Notes: generated by a model not told the origin, from the letters alone. A stretch of 39,105 nt of DNA from Candidatus Cloacimonadota bacterium (GCA_019454875.1 JACFNL010000026.1:1-39105); one strand, 5' to 3'; positions 15,582 through 23,817 are shown, counted from the stretch's first letter. Numbers and translations: made by a program.

Positions 15582-16080
15582 CAATTACCTTGGATTTCCC
15601 CACGGGAGTGAGAGATAAAAACAAAACACTATGTCTGTCATTCAGATAAAAAAATCGGCCCATTGCTGGCACTGGCTTCACCCAGGCCTTCTCGGAATTG
15701 GGCTGGGCATTAATATGAAACACCCAATCACCACGACGGATTCTTTCCGGTTTTTTATCCCCGGTCAGTCTTTTTTTCCACAAGTTTTTTAAGGGATCCA
15801 CCAGATATACCCACACATGCCCATCCGCCTTTTGTACAGCAAGGTAGTCTGTGGCTGTGTCATTTTTATTGGGGGCCAGAATCGCTAAGGCATCCGCCAT
15901 TTCAGCCTCAAGTCTTTGTGTTGTGCTTTTGATATCCTGCCAGCAGTACACCTCGCCCAATTGAGGGCCAATCCGCGAAAAGGCCCAGGAAAAAAATGCA
16001 TAGAATCCACCAAAAATTATGATAAAGATAGCTGAGCCAAACATAATCTCTATGAGTGTGTAGGCTCTCTGGGCTTTCAT
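15541..16080 (-). CDS. Prepilin-type minor (pseudo)pilin, GspJ-like
   Basis: 179 residues. The N-terminus M-K-A-Q-R-A-Y-T-L-I-E-I-M-F is a class III signal: a short basic leader, cleavage by the prepilin peptidase after Ala (Gly is usual, Ala is tolerated), and Glu at mature position 5, followed by the hydrophobic helix GSAIFIIIFGGFYAFFSW. The exported part is beta-rich with paired W and G residues. It starts in an ATGA overlap with the preceding pilin gene and its 3' end overlaps the GspK-like gene, so subunit ratios may be set by coupling. Confidence 0.8.
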   Translation of the reverse strand: MKAQRAYTLIEIMFGSAIFIIIFGGFYAFFSWAFSRIGPQLGEVYCWQDIKSTTQRLEAEMADALAILAPNKNDTATDYLAVQKADGHVWVYLVDPLKNLWKKRLTGDKKPERIRRGDWVFHINAQPNSEKAWVKPVPAMGRFFYLNDRHSVLFLSLTPVGKSKVIDAPIQVLTSLSIP

Positions 16081-16559
16081 TTGAGGGGCAGGCTTCTTTC
16101 CAGAGCAAACCCATGCCAGATCATACGATTCATAGAGGATTTGTTCTGCAGTGAGCGATAGGAAACTGTAACCTCGGCATTTAAAGAAGTCCCTTGCTGC
16201 TCTGAGCCTTCTAAATCTACTTCACAACCCAGCTCATAGGCTGTGAGTGCTTCTTTTAGGCCCCAGTATGAGTCCAGATCAAAATTATCTCTGGCAAATA
16301 CCGGAAAACTGCCGGATGAGTTTTTGTTTTCCAATAATAAGGCAGACCCTTCTGAATTGATTGGAGCTTTCAAATACAGATTCGAGCTTAGCTGATTCAA
16401 GGCGATCTGGGCCGCCTGCCTGGCGAAGTAACGCTGCTTTGCATGCGTATGTTTGCGAACAGCCTCAGACACCATCATCAAACTTGTACCAGCCGTAGAA
16501 AGTATCATCATGCCCACAAAAATTTCTACAAATGAGAATCCACGATGATTGTGTATCAT
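16077..16559 (-). CDS. Prepilin-type minor (pseudo)pilin, GspI-like
   Basis: 160 residues. M-I-H-N-H-R-G-F-S-F-V-E-I-F-V-G is a prepilin peptidase site (cleavage G-F, Glu at mature position 5), followed by a hydrophobic helix of about 20 residues. First gene of the three-gene set. ATG 16559 gives a normal seven-residue leader; an earlier in-frame start at 16592 would add 11 residues of unusual leader and lie upstream of the predicted transcription start. No Shine-Dalgarno; an extended -10 ends six bases before the ATG. Confidence 0.8.
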   Translation of the reverse strand: MIHNHRGFSFVEIFVGMMILSTAGTSLMMVSEAVRKHTHAKQRYFARQAAQIALNQLSSNLYLKAPINSEGSALLLENKNSSGSFPVFARDNFDLDSYWGLKEALTAYELGCEVDLEGSEQQGTSLNAEVTVSYRSLQNKSSMNRMIWHGFALERSLPLK

Positions 16560-16565
16560 GGAGTA

Positions 16566-16574
16566 AGCATAACA
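16566..16574 (-). promoter_or_regulatory. Extended -10 promoter giving a leaderless pilin-operon message
   Basis: Minus strand TGT-TATGCT (16574-16566), then six bases (TACTCC) and ATG at 16559. The geometry is the same as at 6625-6640 (TGT-hexamer-six bases-ATG). Confidence 0.55.
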
Positions 16575-16618
16575 CGCACCACCCGAGTACATGAACCATC
16601 AGACCGTGAATTTAACGG

Positions 16619-18610
16619 CTAATTGATATCTTTCATCAAAACACGGACAGCAGCAGCAGAATTTTTGGGGGTTTCATCCTTTAATGACTGCATAAACAGT
16701 ACAAATGATGGGATTTCCAGACCTCCACGAATCAGGGCGAATCGTGGCTCAACCGGCTCATCAGAACATGCATCCTGCTCACAAAGGATCAGGGCATAAA
16801 CACATAACAGATGAATGGTGTCTGAATTTGTTCCATCGGATCGATGAACCAGGTCTGGCATGGAGGATATCAATTTATCCGAGGCGGCTTTTAGAGAAGA
16901 TTCAATACTCTCCTCACGACAGGCCTGTAAAAGCCCCTTTCTTTGTTCCTCGCTCAGATCCATTACCCCAACTGATGCTTCTACCAGAGAATATAAAAAT
17001 GCGGCCCGTTTGGCATACAGATTCCCAAATCGTAACACTTCCGTTTTTGCTCCCATCCTGAGCCAATCAGGGTGAACCGACTTCTGGAAATCGGCTATTC
17101 GCGACTTCATTAAAGCCTCACGGGCATACGAAGCTAACCCGGTACCTTCAAAGAGAAGATGAATAGAATCTGACATGACAAAATCTGCTCCCAGGGCTTT
17201 AGCACTTAAAATTGCCTCGGGACTTCCCATACCTCCACATATACCAAGCTTCACTTCTGAACCAGAAGCATTCACTTTGGATCGGATCCAGGGGAAAACC
17301 GAAAAAATGTCCCTGGACTCCACTGTGGCATCGATTAGAATGTGGGTGGCTACCGGAATATTGGAGGCGTTTTTAGCCTCCTGTTCACTCAACAGATTAC
17401 GAGCAAGTAAAATTTCCAGCATGGCCTGGGATGGTGGAGAAGCAAATACTAAAGCAGCATCAGGAACTGTGACTCTCACAAACAATTTTTTCGATTCCGG
17501 GTTTTTATAGCGATACAAAAGCATCTCTAAAGTAACCGATGTAAATCCTCTTAACATCAAATTAGGGCACAGATCACTTAGAGACTCAAACCTCTTTTGC
17601 CATTCTGAAGAATTGATGCTGTCCTGAAACAGCATCTCGATTCCATAACATTGGGAAGGGATTTCTGTCCTGAGTCTGTTTAGCTCCAAATTAAATTCAT
17701 CTGAGTTCAAGCGGCCTAGACCAGCAAAAGCCAAAATATTTTGTGAAGCCAGATCCTTTCTCCATTCTATGGTTGGAGTTAAGGACACAGGCAAACCAAC
17801 AATATGAAAAAAGTCTTTGGATCCTGCTTCCTTGACGGGTACAGGTATGGGCAAGGGTTTATTCTCTTTATGCTCAATGGGCAGTGGATTATGAATATCT
17901 TCAAGGGATCGGATCGCATCCATGATTCTGGAAGTTACCTGAATCCAGGTGGTTGGTGACTCAGCCCGGGCCTGATACTCAGGAAACTCAAGGGGTTTCC
18001 CAATCACAATTTTTAACTTCTTGCCAAAACCTGGCAGCTGATTGTAGTTGATTTGATACACAGGCAATACAGGCACCTGATGTAATGCCTGAATCCATCC
18101 AGCCCCTGCCTTGAACTGTCTGGAGAGGCGGCCATCCTTGGAACGGGTTCCTTCCGGATAAATCAAGCAGGCTATTTTGATTTTTTTCTCCCCAAACAAC
18201 CGGTTCAAATCCTGCATGGCATTCTGTTCCAGCCCCATCTTACGATTAACAGCCAGGACACCAGCACTTACGGTCAGATAACGAATCAGGGGGGAACCCA
18301 ATCGTTCAATGGCTCCTAGGCCACAGAGATAATACTCACGGGAAAAAAATGAAGTGGCTTTAAAACCGACTTCAAATGCCGACCAGATATCCCAGCTGCT
18401 GGTATGATTGGCGCAAAGAAGAAAGGATCGTCCCTGCAATTCTTTAAGATTTTCCAATCCCACAAACTCTGTGCGATTCAGAATTCTGGTGTAAAACCAG
18501 AACACGGGAGCTAAAATCACCCTTTGCAGAATCCATGACCAGAGAAAACGAATCGAATCATTTTTCAGATTGGGATATTCTTCAGGAATCTGGATTTGAT
18601 TCTCACTCAT
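16619..18610 (-). CDS. Fusion of PlsC acyltransferase and PfaD-like TIM barrel
   Basis: 663 residues. Residues about 20-240 form a 1-acylglycerol-3-phosphate O-acyltransferase domain: motif N-H69-T-S-S-W-D74 (catalytic H-x4-D), then Y-P-E-G-T-R, and VLPVYQI. A Pro/Lys-rich linker follows. Residues about 270-545 resemble PfaD, the FMN-dependent enoyl reductase of polyunsaturated fatty acid synthases: ILAFAGLGRL, KLGICGGMGSPEAILSAKALGADFVM, then the R-M-G-A-K-T-E-V-L-R-F-G-N-L-Y-A-K-R-A segment. The usual GGH catalytic stretch is replaced by I-D-A-T-V-E-S-R-D, so enoyl reduction is doubtful. ATG 18610 overlaps the ispH stop by one base (TGATG). Probably membrane-associated lipid synthesis. Confidence 0.75.
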   Translation of the reverse strand: MSENQIQIPEEYPNLKNDSIRFLWSWILQRVILAPVFWFYTRILNRTEFVGLENLKELQGRSFLLCANHTSSWDIWSAFEVGFKATSFFSREYYLCGLGAIERLGSPLIRYLTVSAGVLAVNRKMGLEQNAMQDLNRLFGEKKIKIACLIYPEGTRSKDGRLSRQFKAGAGWIQALHQVPVLPVYQINYNQLPGFGKKLKIVIGKPLEFPEYQARAESPTTWIQVTSRIMDAIRSLEDIHNPLPIEHKENKPLPIPVPVKEAGSKDFFHIVGLPVSLTPTIEWRKDLASQNILAFAGLGRLNSDEFNLELNRLRTEIPSQCYGIEMLFQDSINSSEWQKRFESLSDLCPNLMLRGFTSVTLEMLLYRYKNPESKKLFVRVTVPDAALVFASPPSQAMLEILLARNLLSEQEAKNASNIPVATHILIDATVESRDIFSVFPWIRSKVNASGSEVKLGICGGMGSPEAILSAKALGADFVMSDSIHLLFEGTGLASYAREALMKSRIADFQKSVHPDWLRMGAKTEVLRFGNLYAKRAAFLYSLVEASVGVMDLSEEQRKGLLQACREESIESSLKAASDKLISSMPDLVHRSDGTNSDTIHLLCVYALILCEQDACSDEPVEPRFALIRGGLEIPSFVLFMQSLKDETPKNSAAAVRVLMKDIN

Positions 18611-19533
18611 CAATCCATCCTGGGCAGTCCAAAAGTGACTCTTTCCTCAACGCTGATATGCTCTTTCACTTCTGTCACCCCATATTCACGAAGTTTACTC
18701 ACACACCTCTCCACCAGATCTTCCGGTGTACTCGCCCCTGCGGTCATGCCTATGGTGTTGACACCATCAAGCCACCTGGTCTCTATCTGGGACTCGTCCT
18801 GGATCAGATAGGCAGGCACTCCATTTCTTGATGCAACTTCCCGCAAACGATTGCTGTTAGAACTGTTCGTGGCACCAACAACTAGAACCAAATCAACAGA
18901 ATCCCCGATTTCCCGAATCGCCACCTGCCTATTTGTAGTTGCATAACAGATATCTGATTTTCCAGGTCTGTGAATTTTGGGAAATCTACTAATCAGAATA
19001 TCAAGTATTTCTTTGGTGTCATCAACACTAAGAGTAGTCTGCGTCAGTACGGCCACTTTATCAGGATTGGCTACAGACACTGTTCTGGCATCCTCAGGGG
19101 TCTCAATAATTGTAGTTCGCTCCTTGGCAACTCCCTGGGTTCCGATAGCTTCCACATGATTTTTATGCCCGATCAGAAGGATTTGCATGTCTTCAGAAGC
19201 ATAACGATAAGCCTCTTTGTGTACCTTGGTGACTAGTGGACAGGTGGCATCTGTCACATCAAGGCTCATGGATTCAGCTTTTGAAAAAGTGTCTGGTGGA
19301 ACCCCGTGAGCAGAAAAAATGACCTTGCTTCCCGCTGGAATTTCCTCAAGTTCTTCAACAAAGATCGCACCTTTGGCTCTAAGTCTGTCCACAACATGGC
19401 GGTTGTGAACGATCTCATGTTTTACATAAACCGGAGAACCCCATAGCTGCAAGGCCCTTTCCACAATTTCAATAGCTCTGGTAACCCCGGCACAAAAGCC
19501 CCTCGGGCTGGCCAGAAGCAGAGTTTTACCCAT
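18610..19533 (-). CDS. ispH: 4-hydroxy-3-methylbut-2-enyl diphosphate reductase
   Basis: 307 residues. Last enzyme of the MEP isoprenoid pathway, making IPP and DMAPP with a 4Fe-4S cluster. The three cluster cysteines are in GFC14AGV, DATCPLV and CYATTNRQ. HNRHVV, S-A-H-G-V, TQTTLS, S-S-N-S-N-R-L and GASTPE complete the substrate site. ATG 19533 is chosen: AGGGGGG lies seven bases upstream and the protein begins just before the first strand, whereas an upstream in-frame frame to 19680 would add 49 non-conserved residues. It is the promoter-proximal gene of a two-gene operon with the acyltransferase fusion. Its product could feed polyprenyl and menaquinone chains. Confidence 0.96.
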   Translation of the reverse strand: MGKTLLLASPRGFCAGVTRAIEIVERALQLWGSPVYVKHEIVHNRHVVDRLRAKGAIFVEELEEIPAGSKVIFSAHGVPPDTFSKAESMSLDVTDATCPLVTKVHKEAYRYASEDMQILLIGHKNHVEAIGTQGVAKERTTIIETPEDARTVSVANPDKVAVLTQTTLSVDDTKEILDILISRFPKIHRPGKSDICYATTNRQVAIREIGDSVDLVLVVGATNSSNSNRLREVASRNGVPAYLIQDESQIETRWLDGVNTIGMTAGASTPEDLVERCVSKLREYGVTEVKEHISVEERVTFGLPRMD

Positions 19534-19678
19534 GAATCCCCCTAACCGTGAAGCTGTAATAATAGCCCAGGCCAGCCTCAAAAACAATCGTATCCTCAGA
19601 GAACAAAAATTAGCTGTGGAAATTGAATAATGAATGGGATATATTGTGGCGTTTAGCTCGGAACTGTCAAGGAGTAAC

Positions 19679-21256
19679 ATGAAAAAGATCGTATTTTCGC
19701 TAGCAGTGAGTACCTGCCTCTTTCAGCCTGTTGAGGCAAGCACATTTTCTGATGTACCAAGAAATCATTGGGCCTATCAGGCAATTGAACAAGTCAGCGC
19801 AAGTGGTATTATCAAAGGTTATGCTGAAAAATTCCATGGGGAAGAAAAAGTCAGCCGCTACGAAATGGCGACCATTGTATCCAGACTGCTTGATTCCGTT
19901 TCCAAAAACAAGTTGAAGTTAAGTCCTGATGTGAACTCCTCCATGCAAAGACTGGTAGACGAGTTCTCTAACGAACTGGCATTCTTAGGTGCCCGTGTTG
20001 ACTCACTGGAAGCAAAATCTGCTGAACATGAGACTCGTATTGAGAAGCTCGAAACCACAGGCAGCACCGGTAACAAAATCGGTAATGTGAATGTAAGCGG
20101 AAGTATTGGAATTCGCCATCAGTCCCTTTTTAATGATGGGGTCTCTGATAACACGGATTCCGATTTGCAGTTTCAAACTTTTTTGAACCTGTCCGGCAAG
20201 GTCAATGACAAAACCAAATGGGGCTTTCAGTTGCGTACAGGTGTAGACGATTATCCTTCTGTCTCCTGGAGAAATGTTGGCAGCAACGATGATCGCGGTA
20301 ATAATTTCTCCGGTTTTGGTATGGGAACTGACGATTTTGTAATTGATCGCCTGTTTATTGACCACAAGATCAATGATGAATTCAGAGTGATTCTGGGCAA
20401 GGGCGAAAACCTGTTCCGCAGCACTGAGCTGGTATTTGATAATGATTTTTCTCCTACCGGATTTACTCAGGAATACAAAATCAACAAGGACTGGACCGTT
20501 CGTGCTGGTCAGTTTTTCCTTAAGGAAGGAAACTCACCTGCTGGAGCTAAGTCAGCTAAAGAAGACAGCATGATGTTTGCTCATCAGGTTGAGTACAACA
20601 GGAAGAATAAATGGTCTGGAGACTGGACAGTTAAAGCTTCAAACTTTAACTTCACCGGGGAGCAGTTTTTGCATCCTGGTCAGGGAGTTACTGCCAGCCG
20701 TTTTGTTGGGCTTAACAGCAGAACAACCAACTTTGCTGCACCATATTACGGTAACTACTACAATCAGATTATCAATGGGGCTACTCCTACTTTTCCTGGT
20801 GTGACCACCAACACTGTCAATGCCACCAACGCGGGAAGACAGAATCGACTGTTTTCTGATTTTAACCTGGCTAATGTGTTTGTACATTATCACAATGACA
20901 ACAAGGGAAGAACTCCATGGGGAGTTAAACTTGATTATGTTGTGAACAATTCTGCCTGGAACAGTGAAGACACCGGGTACTGGTTTGAAGTGTATCAGGG
21001 TGATCTGAAAGAAAAGGGTGATGTAAAATACGGTTATTCCTACAGAAGAGTGGAAACCGATGCCACAATTGCCTGGTTGAATGCTTATGAACTCGGCACC
21101 AACATCAAGGGTCATTCTGTTTATTATATGACCAAGCTAGCTGACTCAGTTACATGGTTCACCACATTTTTTCTCTTCGAGCCTGAAAACAGTTTCGGAG
21201 TTGCCAATGTGGATCAGCAAGGCCGACTCAGAACCGGTCTGACATTAAGCTTCTAA
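19679..21256 (+). CDS. SLH-domain outer-membrane porin
   Basis: 525 residues. Signal peptide with cleavage at VEA-ST, then one S-layer-homology domain (about 22-72: FSDVPRNHWAYQAI, GIIKGY, SRYEMATIVSRLL), a coiled-coil stretch (about 80-130), and a beta-barrel of alternating aromatic strands that ends in a terminal phenylalanine (GLTLSF). The SLH domain probably ties the barrel to pyruvylated or otherwise modified cell-wall polymers, as in diderms that anchor the outer membrane without Braun-type lipoprotein. ATG 19679 follows AAGGAG by four bases; earlier ATG 19634 would spoil the signal peptide. A TATATT (19640-19645) may be its -10. It is probably highly expressed, given the strong terminator and Shine-Dalgarno. 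Confidence 0.9.
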   Translation: MKKIVFSLAVSTCLFQPVEASTFSDVPRNHWAYQAIEQVSASGIIKGYAEKFHGEEKVSRYEMATIVSRLLDSVSKNKLKLSPDVNSSMQRLVDEFSNELAFLGARVDSLEAKSAEHETRIEKLETTGSTGNKIGNVNVSGSIGIRHQSLFNDGVSDNTDSDLQFQTFLNLSGKVNDKTKWGFQLRTGVDDYPSVSWRNVGSNDDRGNNFSGFGMGTDDFVIDRLFIDHKINDEFRVILGKGENLFRSTELVFDNDFSPTGFTQEYKINKDWTVRAGQFFLKEGNSPAGAKSAKEDSMMFAHQVEYNRKNKWSGDWTVKASNFNFTGEQFLHPGQGVTASRFVGLNSRTTNFAAPYYGNYYNQIINGATPTFPGVTTNTVNATNAGRQNRLFSDFNLANVFVHYHNDNKGRTPWGVKLDYVVNNSAWNSEDTGYWFEVYQGDLKEKGDVKYGYSYRRVETDATIAWLNAYELGTNIKGHSVYYMTKLADSVTWFTTFFLFEPENSFGVANVDQQGRLRTGLTLSF

Positions 21257-21276
21257 TCAGAGGCTAATCTAATGAG

Positions 21277-21306
21277 GCTCCCTGAATTTTTCAGGGAGCT
21301 TTTTTT
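21277..21306 (+). terminator. Intrinsic terminator of the porin gene, overlapping the lpxK 3' end
   Basis: GCTCCCTGA (21277-21285) pairs with TCAGGGAGC (21291-21299), with a 5-base loop and T-run 21300-21306. The right arm starts at the lpxK stop codon and the T-run encodes Lys-Lys near the LpxK C-terminus. Confidence 0.92.
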
Positions 21307-22331
21307 ATATTCCTGATAATCTCTATCAGCTCAGTCCCGTTTTTAACCTCTGTTTTCTGGTGAAGCACTAAAATCCTGGGATCCTCAATTTTCCACTTAG
21401 GCTTGTCTTTGGCCGTCATACAAACAAAATCACACTTAAGAATACTTGCCTGATTCAGTAATTCCTTCTGTTCATCTATGCTTAATCCCTGGTGATCCCC
21501 CGGTGTTATCAAGGATAAAACCTCTGCTCCCGCATCTTTCAGATCCTGTAAAAAAGACTGTGGCCAGGCAATGGATGCCAACGCAATAACTCGCTTTTTA
21601 TGTAACAACGAGCTGTTTTGCAAGGTACTTTGCATACTAAAAACCTTGATGTTGCCACTGAGATAATGCCGGTAGGGTTTCAAAAATTCCTCCTGATCCC
21701 CCTGCAACTGGTACAGTATCAGAACTTTGGCTCTTTTAAGGCCAAAGAGTCCCTCTCTTAAGGGGCCGGATGGAAAAATACCCCGGTTCCCAAAACCTCT
21801 CTGACAATGAATAATCACAATGTCCAGATCACGATGGAGGCGAAAATACTGGTAGGCATCCTCATATATAAGAATTCTTCTCTCATCCAGATTTTCAAAC
21901 TCCTTGGCCAATAATGCCCTTTGTTTGCCAACGGCTGCATCAAGCATGGGGAATTTCTGCAAAACCATTTCCAGTTCGTCACCAAAAAAACCTTCTCTGT
22001 CCCATTTACCATAAAGTCTGCGCGCAAATGGACCAGTAAATTTAGCCTTATAACCACGAGTAATCAGAACTGGACTTAGACCACGGCCCTGCATCTCTTC
22101 CAAAAGCCAAAGTATAAATGGAGTTTTACCGGAACCGCCCACCGTGATGTTACCAACAGACACTACCGGATTTTTAACCCTGACATAGATTCCAGGCAGT
22201 CTTGTAACAGTTCTTTTCACCCAGGTCAGGCTCATGTACAATAAACTGAAAGGGGTGAGAAGTCTGGAAAAACTGGAAGTCTCATTTTGGTAAACATGGG
22301 CATTCCACAATTTTTCCAACCACTGAAACAA
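21291..22331 (-). CDS. lpxK: Tetraacyldisaccharide 4'-kinase (lipid A synthesis), divergent motif
   Basis: 346 residues. Phosphorylates the 4' position of the lipid A disaccharide at the inner membrane. An N-terminal hydrophobic helix (LLTPFSLLYMSL) is followed by the P-loop SVGNITVGGSGKTP, I-T-R-G-Y, GDELEMV and R-L-H-R-D-L-D-I-V. The segment that is normally D-D-G-F/L-Q-H in LpxK reads E-D-A-Y-Q-Y here, so an acidic residue and the His are changed; activity should be checked. The start is TTG 22331, with AGAAGGAG six bases upstream; a nearby ATG is out of frame. The 5' end overlaps the divergent plus-strand gene at 22296, with the Shine-Dalgarno inside that gene. Gram-negative lipid A is implied. 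Confidence 0.88.
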   Translation of the reverse strand: MFQWLEKLWNAHVYQNETSSFSRLLTPFSLLYMSLTWVKRTVTRLPGIYVRVKNPVVSVGNITVGGSGKTPFILWLLEEMQGRGLSPVLITRGYKAKFTGPFARRLYGKWDREGFFGDELEMVLQKFPMLDAAVGKQRALLAKEFENLDERRILIYEDAYQYFRLHRDLDIVIIHCQRGFGNRGIFPSGPLREGLFGLKRAKVLILYQLQGDQEEFLKPYRHYLSGNIKVFSMQSTLQNSSLLHKKRVIALASIAWPQSFLQDLKDAGAEVLSLITPGDHQGLSIDEQKELLNQASILKCDFVCMTAKDKPKWKIEDPRILVLHQKTEVKNGTELIEIIRNIKKAP

Positions 22332-23021
22332 GTCATACTCCTTCTAGTTTTAACCCAACATTATTTTGCCTGTGACCCAATCCTGGAGTCCCTTCTATTT
22401 TCACAGGGCCGTCTTGACAGAATGGATTCAGCATTACGGGATCTCTCCACTCACCTATCCGATGTAGGCAGGAACGCCAGAGATAAAATTCAAAACAAAC
22501 GGAGTTTAGCCGAAGCCAAAGTTCTCTGGCTACAGGTATATCAAAATTATTATCTGACACCCCCACAATATTATGCCTCACGGGTGAAGGAGTGGCAAAA
22601 CGCCCTGGATGACATTGCTCACAAAGTCAAAGACCTGACAGAACTTCTGAATCAACAAAAGTTCATTGAATGTCACACGGCCATACTTAAACTGCAATCC
22701 TCTTTGGTTGGTTTGTACCAGCCTCTTGAGGAAAGAGGATTTTTTGAAAGACACAGAGCCATCATTTCCTTGATTAAGCTCTTTTTCAAGGTTCATCAGG
22801 AAGGTCTTGAGGAAAATCAGAATCTGATTGAAACTACCTTAAAAAAAATTCTGCCCCAGCACCTTCTGGAAGCTAAAAACAAATCAAATCGGGTAGAATC
22901 CCTTTTACAAAATACTGATATAACCCACAAAATATTAACCATGAGTTCTGATGAGGATGAAAAGATGATTCAATCTCTTTTTGTACAGATTCAGATTTTT
23001 GTATTTGAGGATGAACAATGA
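22296..23021 (+). CDS. Exported or lipid-anchored helical hypothetical protein
   Basis: 241 residues from ATG 22296; not recognised. The N-terminus has a hydrophobic stretch VILLLVLTQHYFAC, perhaps a signal peptide ending in an atypical lipobox (Y-F-A-C), then amphipathic helices (LLFSQGRLDRMDSALRD, repeated Leu, Lys and Gln) consistent with coiled coil. The start is uncertain: TTG 22287 has GGAAG seven bases upstream, ATG 22296 has none. Either overlaps the 5' end of the divergent lpxK. First of four small genes coupled by overlaps (ATGA at 23018). Confidence 0.6.
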   Translation: MGIPQFFQPLKQVILLLVLTQHYFACDPILESLLFSQGRLDRMDSALRDLSTHLSDVGRNARDKIQNKRSLAEAKVLWLQVYQNYYLTPPQYYASRVKEWQNALDDIAHKVKDLTELLNQQKFIECHTAILKLQSSLVGLYQPLEERGFFERHRAIISLIKLFFKVHQEGLEENQNLIETTLKKILPQHLLEAKNKSNRVESLLQNTDITHKILTMSSDEDEKMIQSLFVQIQIFVFEDEQ

Positions 23022-23272
23022 GGGCAAAACAAATTCTGGTCTTTGGAAGTCCCAAGGCCTCCTGTAAAAACTGCCGTAAGCTTGAGGCCATGATCGATGA
23101 AATTGTTATGGGACATGAGTCCATTCTTACGGTAAAGAAGTTGACTCTGGATTCCGAGGAGGCCCAGAAATACGGGGTTCTTCTGACTCCTTCCGTGGTG
23201 GTTGATTCTGAGATTATTGTTCTGGGCGAAATTCCCGAACAGGAGGTACTTGCTGATGAGCTTCTTCAATAA
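23018..23272 (+). CDS. Small thioredoxin-fold protein with CxxC
   Basis: 84 residues. LVFGSPKASC-KNC gives a redox C-x-x-C at the start of helix 1 after the first strand, followed by a conserved-type TPS-V-V-V-D cis-proline loop (LLTPSVVVD) and a final strand, which is the minimal thioredoxin/glutaredoxin layout (as in small thioredoxin-like proteins of about 80 residues). It probably exchanges thiol-disulfide equivalents in the cytoplasm, since no signal is present. ATG overlaps the previous stop (ATGA) and its own 3' end overlaps the next gene by 17 bases. The peroxiredoxin gene lies just downstream on the other strand. Confidence 0.8.
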   Translation: MRAKQILVFGSPKASCKNCRKLEAMIDEIVMGHESILTVKKLTLDSEEAQKYGVLLTPSVVVDSEIIVLGEIPEQEVLADELLQ

Positions 23273-23555
23273 ACCAGGGGCAAAACGCTGGAGTCTTGGG
23301 GCGAGAGCATTGAGTGAAAAACTGGCCAAGGAGTTTCTTTTGGAACTGACAACTGCCTGTGAAAACTTCATAGAAGAGGAAAAACGCAGTACAGTCGAGG
23401 AAGAAGATGTAAAAATAGCCTTGATCGATCTGGCAAAAAAACTCGGTGACCAAAGAATTCAGCTCAGCTCGGCAAAGTTTACCCATAAGGAACTGATTAA
23501 CTCAATTCGGGTATTAAAGGATAGAATGGAAAAACGAATCAAGGAGAAAGCATGA
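23256..23555 (+). CDS. Small helical protein with histone-fold-like pattern
   Basis: 99 residues. ATG 23256 follows AGGAGG by nine bases, the best Shine-Dalgarno in the operon, and removes a non-conserved extension that an earlier frame start would add. After a basic N-terminus (NKPGAKRW) comes L-S-E-K-L-A-K-E-F-L-L-E-L, then E-N-F-I-E-E-E-K-R-S-T-V-E-E-E-D-V-K-I-A-L. This is the spacing of helix 1, long helix 2, an R-x-T loop and helix 3 with E-D-V-x-x-A of archaeal and bacterial histone folds. It ends with a lysine-rich helix. Function is inferred only by pattern; a plain helical coiled coil is the alternative. Confidence 0.62.
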   Translation: MSFFNKPGAKRWSLGARALSEKLAKEFLLELTTACENFIEEEKRSTVEEEDVKIALIDLAKKLGDQRIQLSSAKFTHKELINSIRVLKDRMEKRIKEKA

Positions 23556-23773
23556 ACCAGACAATCAAGGGAATTTGTTTAGGAGTTTTATTGGGGCTTG
23601 TTGCCCTGGCACTGTTTCCTAAAGTGAGCCATGCCGAATGGTTTAACTCCAAAGCACCGGAATCAGACTCTTCCAATCTAAGGGCAATTCGTTACCACCT
23701 TGAAGATATTGCCTCAAGCTTGAAGGAAATCGCCTCCATCCAGAGACAAATGCTGGACAAAGCTGATAAATAA
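23552..23773 (+). CDS. Short exported or membrane-anchored hypothetical protein
   Basis: 73 residues. An N-terminal hydrophobic segment (ICLGVLLGLVALALF) with a possible cleavage at SHA-EW is followed by a short charged helical part (EDIASSLKEIASIQRQML), likely a small coiled coil. Last gene of the four-gene operon, overlapping the previous stop by four bases and closed by a strong terminator. Not recognised. Confidence 0.65.
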   Translation: MNQTIKGICLGVLLGLVALALFPKVSHAEWFNSKAPESDSSNLRAIRYHLEDIASSLKEIASIQRQMLDKADK

Positions 23774-23809
23774 AAAAAGCGGCCCACCGAGAATGGTGGG
23801 CCGCTTTTT
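23774..23809. terminator. Bidirectional intrinsic terminator
   Basis: The 15-base arm at 23774-23788 (AAAAAGCGGCCCACC) pairs perfectly with 23795-23809, with a GAGAAT loop. A T-run follows on both strands, so it serves the four-gene operon ending at 23773 and the peroxiredoxin gene whose stop is at 23818. Confidence 0.95.
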
Positions 23810-23817
23810 GGCTTCAA

